A DNA stretch of 64,000 nt. Source: Streptosporangium pseudovulgare (GTDB taxonomy: Bacteria > Actinomycetota > Actinomycetes > Streptosporangiales > Streptosporangiaceae). The stretch covers positions 1 through 64,000 of the forward strand of contig NZ_BMQJ01000018.1 in NCBI RefSeq assembly GCF_014648055.1. Direction: 5' to 3'. A model generated the notes under the pieces. That model saw only the letters and a program-made list of their open reading frames with translations, was not told the origin of the DNA and did no database searches. The stretch's first letter is position 1. Each line of letters opens with the position of its first letter. Below are positions 61,999-64,000 of the stretch, piece after piece. Made by a program: the position numbers and the translations under genes.

Positions 61999-62646
61999 AT
62001 GACGAAGGTCCTGGTGGTCGACGATCAGGTGCTCATCCGGGCCGGCCTGGCGGCGCTGCTGCGCGCCTCAGGGCTGGAGGTGGTGGGCGAGGCCGCCGAC
62101 GGCGAGGAAGCCATGCGCATGACGGCCACGCTCAAGCCGGACGTGATCCTCATGGACATCAGGATGCCGCGCATGGACGGCCTGACCGCCATGGAACACA
62201 TCCTGGCCACCGGCAAGAACCCGCCCAAGGTGCTCGTCCTGACCACCTTCGACCTCGACGAGTACGTCTACAAGGCGCTGCGGCTCGGAGCCGGCGGTTT
62301 CCTGCTCAAGGACACCCCGCCCGAACGCATCATCGCCGCCGTCCACACCGTCGCCGCCGGTGACGTGCTGCTGACGCCGGGCATCACCAAGCGCCTCATC
62401 GAGGCGTTCGTCAGCCCGCCCACCTCAGCCCCCTCCCTCGGCAGCCTGACCGCCCGCGAGACCGAGGTGCTACGCCTGGTCGGGCACGCGCTGTCCAATA
62501 AGGAGATCGCCGAACGGCTGTCGGTGAGCGAGGGCACCATCAAGACCCATCTCAACCGGCTGATGACCAAGCTCGGCCTGAGCAGCCGCGCCCGGCTGGT
62601 CGTGCTGTCCTACGACTGCGGCCTGGTCAAGCCCGCCGCCCGCTAG
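61999..62646 (+). CDS. NarL/FixJ response regulator
   Basis: 215 residues from ATG 61999 (GTG 61996 possible), 11 bases after the kinase stop. Receiver: VLVVDDQVLIRAGL with the acidic pair, phospho-acceptor Asp in VILMDIRMPRMDG, Lys in FLLKDTPPE. HTH: LTARETEVLRLVGHALSNKE and LSVSEGTIKTHLNRLMTKLG. This is a standard LuxR-type two-component regulator that binds DNA as a dimer once phosphorylated by the adjacent kinase. Target genes are unknown. Confidence 0.92.
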   Translation: MTKVLVVDDQVLIRAGLAALLRASGLEVVGEAADGEEAMRMTATLKPDVILMDIRMPRMDGLTAMEHILATGKNPPKVLVLTTFDLDEYVYKALRLGAGGFLLKDTPPERIIAAVHTVAAGDVLLTPGITKRLIEAFVSPPTSAPSLGSLTARETEVLRLVGHALSNKEIAERLSVSEGTIKTHLNRLMTKLGLSSRARLVVLSYDCGLVKPAAR

Positions 62647-62860
62647 TCCTGACGCCCGCGGCCCGGGCTACTGACAGCAGGTGACTCACATCGGGCCCGC
62701 GGGTCAGAACGGATCGATGGCCGTCTGGCCAGCGTACGTAGGCGGCACCCACCTGCCCGCCGGGACAAGGACCCTCGTAGGTCAGAGGAACGGGCAGTTC
62801 ACTCAGCGCTTGGTGAATGTCGAGCCTTGGGGCGGGCGGCAGCGTCACGCCGTTGATCAT
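62647..62860 (-). pseudogene. Phosphotransferase-like N-terminal remnant
   Basis: From ATG 62860 about 70 codons read MINGVTLPPAPRLDIHQALS, GGQVGAAYVRWPDGHRSVLT. This resembles the N-terminal beta-lobe of APH-type (aminoglycoside phosphotransferase-like) proteins found in actinomycetes. The frame then runs into the 3' end of the response regulator on the other strand. The catalytic lobe is missing. Confidence 0.45.
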
Positions 62861-63229
62861 CTTAAAGCATGATCAATATGACAAGGTCGATGATCAGTCG
62901 CCAACCTCATGACAACAAGCGTGAGCGACTGCCAACTCTCGTGAGCGACAACAGCGGAAAGCGTCCTTATGATCATCTTCGCCGAAAAGGTGGCGCGCCG
63001 AGATGGTCGCTGGCGAGCGAACGGCGGACCGCCGGTGTTGTGCGGCCAGCATTAATCCGGATTTGTGGGGTTTGACCACTCAGGGGGCACCGCCCAGTTC
63101 CTTGGCGGCCCCGCTGCCCAGCCCGCAGGTTTTACGGAGATGCCGGTGGATGGGTTTGTCACAAGTTGCTTGCGAGGCGCGTCCGGACAAGGGGTGATCG
63201 TCATGATGGGGACATGGCGAGGCGTGGCG
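62861..63229. other. Intergenic region with no recognisable gene
   Basis: About 370 bases, less GC-rich around 62860-62960. The nonamer GTGAGCGAC occurs twice (near 62920 and 62940). I see no gene; it may be an old IS end. Confidence 0.3.
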
Positions 63230-63327
63230 GTCCCCGACGGCACGCGGTGGCGTAGTGGGCGTCCCCGACGGCACGCGGTGGCGTAGTGGGCGCCCCTGAC
63301 GGCACGCGGTGGGCGTCCCTGACGGCA
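63230..63327 (+). repeat. 31-base direct repeats
   Basis: GTCCCCGACGGCACGCGGTG plus 11 further bases: two perfect tandem copies (63230-63260, 63261-63291), followed by two shortened, diverged copies to about 63327. Confidence 0.85.
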
Positions 63328-63738
63328 TTGGCCGTGGTGCCGGTGGCGATCGGCTGGACACTGCGCGACGAGAATGGGCTGGAGACTGCGGCGAACCGGG
63401 CTCAGCTGGCCTGCGTCGTGCCGGCCATCCCCCTCTGCTGGTGCCGCTGTGGGGGTGGTGGCGCAGGGCGGTCGATTCCTCACTTCCCGGGGCGGTGATC
63501 TCGGAGCAGATGGATCAGGCCCTGGACGTGCCGGCCGGGCTGGTGCACCGGCAGTGGGACGACGAAGCCGTGCGGCGGTCGCTGGATGACCCGGTGCCGA
63601 TCCCGGTGCGGTGGCGGCCGGTCCGTACCCCGCGCTTGATCGACCATCCGGACAACCTCACCCCTGGCACCGAACAGCTAGAGCCCTCCAGCGGAGACAT
63701 CCCCGCCCTGATCGCCGCGAATCTGGATCAATGCTGGC
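63300..63738 (+). pseudogene. NACHT-type protein, N-terminal remnant
   Basis: A hydrophobic start (LAVVPVAIGWTLRDENG, then PLLVPLWGWWRRAVD after a frameshift near 63430) is followed by QWDDEAVRRSLDDPVPIPVR and IDHPDNLTPG. This is the segment that precedes the NACHT P-loop in actinomycete membrane-anchored NACHT proteins. The P-loop itself is missing. The remnant ends in an inverted copy of its own beginning. Confidence 0.5.
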
Positions 63739-63770
63739 CGCGCAGTGTCCAGCCGATCGCCACCGGGACC
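63336..63770. repeat. 32-base inverted repeat around the NACHT remnant
   Basis: Arms 63336-63367 and 63739-63770 are reverse complements with one mismatch. The left arm encodes VPVAIGWTLR, so the right arm is an inverted duplicate of coding sequence. Confidence 0.85.
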
Positions 63771-63890
63771 CCTGCAACCGCTGCCATCGTCAGATGCACC
63801 AGGTGGCGGTTGTCCAGGATGTGCTGTTCCTGGGTGAAGCGCCCCCCTTCGCCCCCACGACAAGGCAGTGCGGAGCCCTAGCCTCGACAT

Positions 63891-64000
63891 ATGGACGCAG
63901 ACAAGGACCCCGCCGCCGAAAACGCGCTGGGAAGTTCCCTCCGCGCACGGCGTGCCCGGCTGAGCCCCGAAGACGTGGGAATTCCTACTTCCGGTCGTCG
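63891..64000 (+). CDS. HTH-type (XRE/MmyB-like) regulator, partial
   Basis: ATG 63891 opens MDADKDPAAENALGSSLRAR, then RARLSPEDVGIPTSGRR, where the window ends. This is the start typical of actinomycete XRE regulators with a MmyB-like ligand domain (RARRxRLSPxxVGLP). Only 36 codons are visible. Confidence 0.7.
   Translation, partial: MDADKDPAAENALGSSLRARRARLSPEDVGIPTSGR

Noticed and set aside
63230-63327. CRISPR array
   Set aside because: The 31-base units are directly adjacent with no spacers, and only two are perfect. These are simple tandem repeats.

Overview
The window is high-GC actinomycete DNA. ATG and GTG starts, codon-position bias, an AfsR-type SARP, paired RHS and LamG giant proteins and tyrosine integrases of the actinomycete type point to Streptosporangiales (Nonomuraea, Streptosporangium or a relative). 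That placement is inference. There are no rRNA or tRNA genes and no CRISPR array. Much of the window is accessory DNA: several insertion sequences, many frameshifted or truncated genes, and one biosynthetic island.

Layout. 0-3 kb: an IS5-type transposase tail, a nearly complete IS630 element, a DinB protein, and a 5'-truncated IS5 transposase with an accessory coiled-coil gene. 3.5-9.9 kb: stress and detoxification genes on the minus strand (Dps, methyltransferase, SDR, ABM monooxygenase, an alpha/beta hydrolase with Cys in place of the nucleophilic Ser, a decayed LuxR gene, NUDIX, a small secreted protein). 10.2-17.1 kb: two membrane Ser/Thr kinases and an nSTAND ATPase with WD40 repeats. 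18-22.5 kb: a repeat-containing protein, an IS701 element and a TPR-like protein. 23.3-35.4 kb: a 2115-residue RHS protein and a 1916-residue beta-helix/LamG secreted protein.

The main find is at 36.6-57.9 kb: a RiPP island that looks like two interlocked thiopeptide (pyritide) pathways. A SARP and a LuxR-like regulator lead into a minus-strand operon A: precursor A, pyridine synthase, RRE/Ocin-ThiF protein, YcaO cyclodehydratase, and an elimination-domain/dehydrogenase fusion as in LazF. Facing it is plus-strand operon B: two-gene ABC exporter, three tandem precursors B1-B3, LanB-type glutamylating dehydratase, pyridine synthase, RRE/Ocin-ThiF, YcaO, and stand-alone dehydrogenase. The azole machinery and pyridine synthase are duplicated. 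The glutamylation enzyme exists only in B and a recognisable elimination domain only in A, so dehydroalanine formation appears to be shared. All four precursors have nearly the same leader, ending VALPET(G/A)A, then a core beginning with Ser and rich in Ser, Thr and Cys, but the cores differ widely. No tailoring enzyme and no dedicated leader protease are visible.

57.9-64 kb is again degraded mobile DNA (integrase, resolvase and transposase remnants), plus an operon of a small secreted protein, a histidine kinase and a response regulator. After that come remnants of a phosphotransferase-like and a NACHT-like gene, and the start of an HTH regulator that runs off the window.
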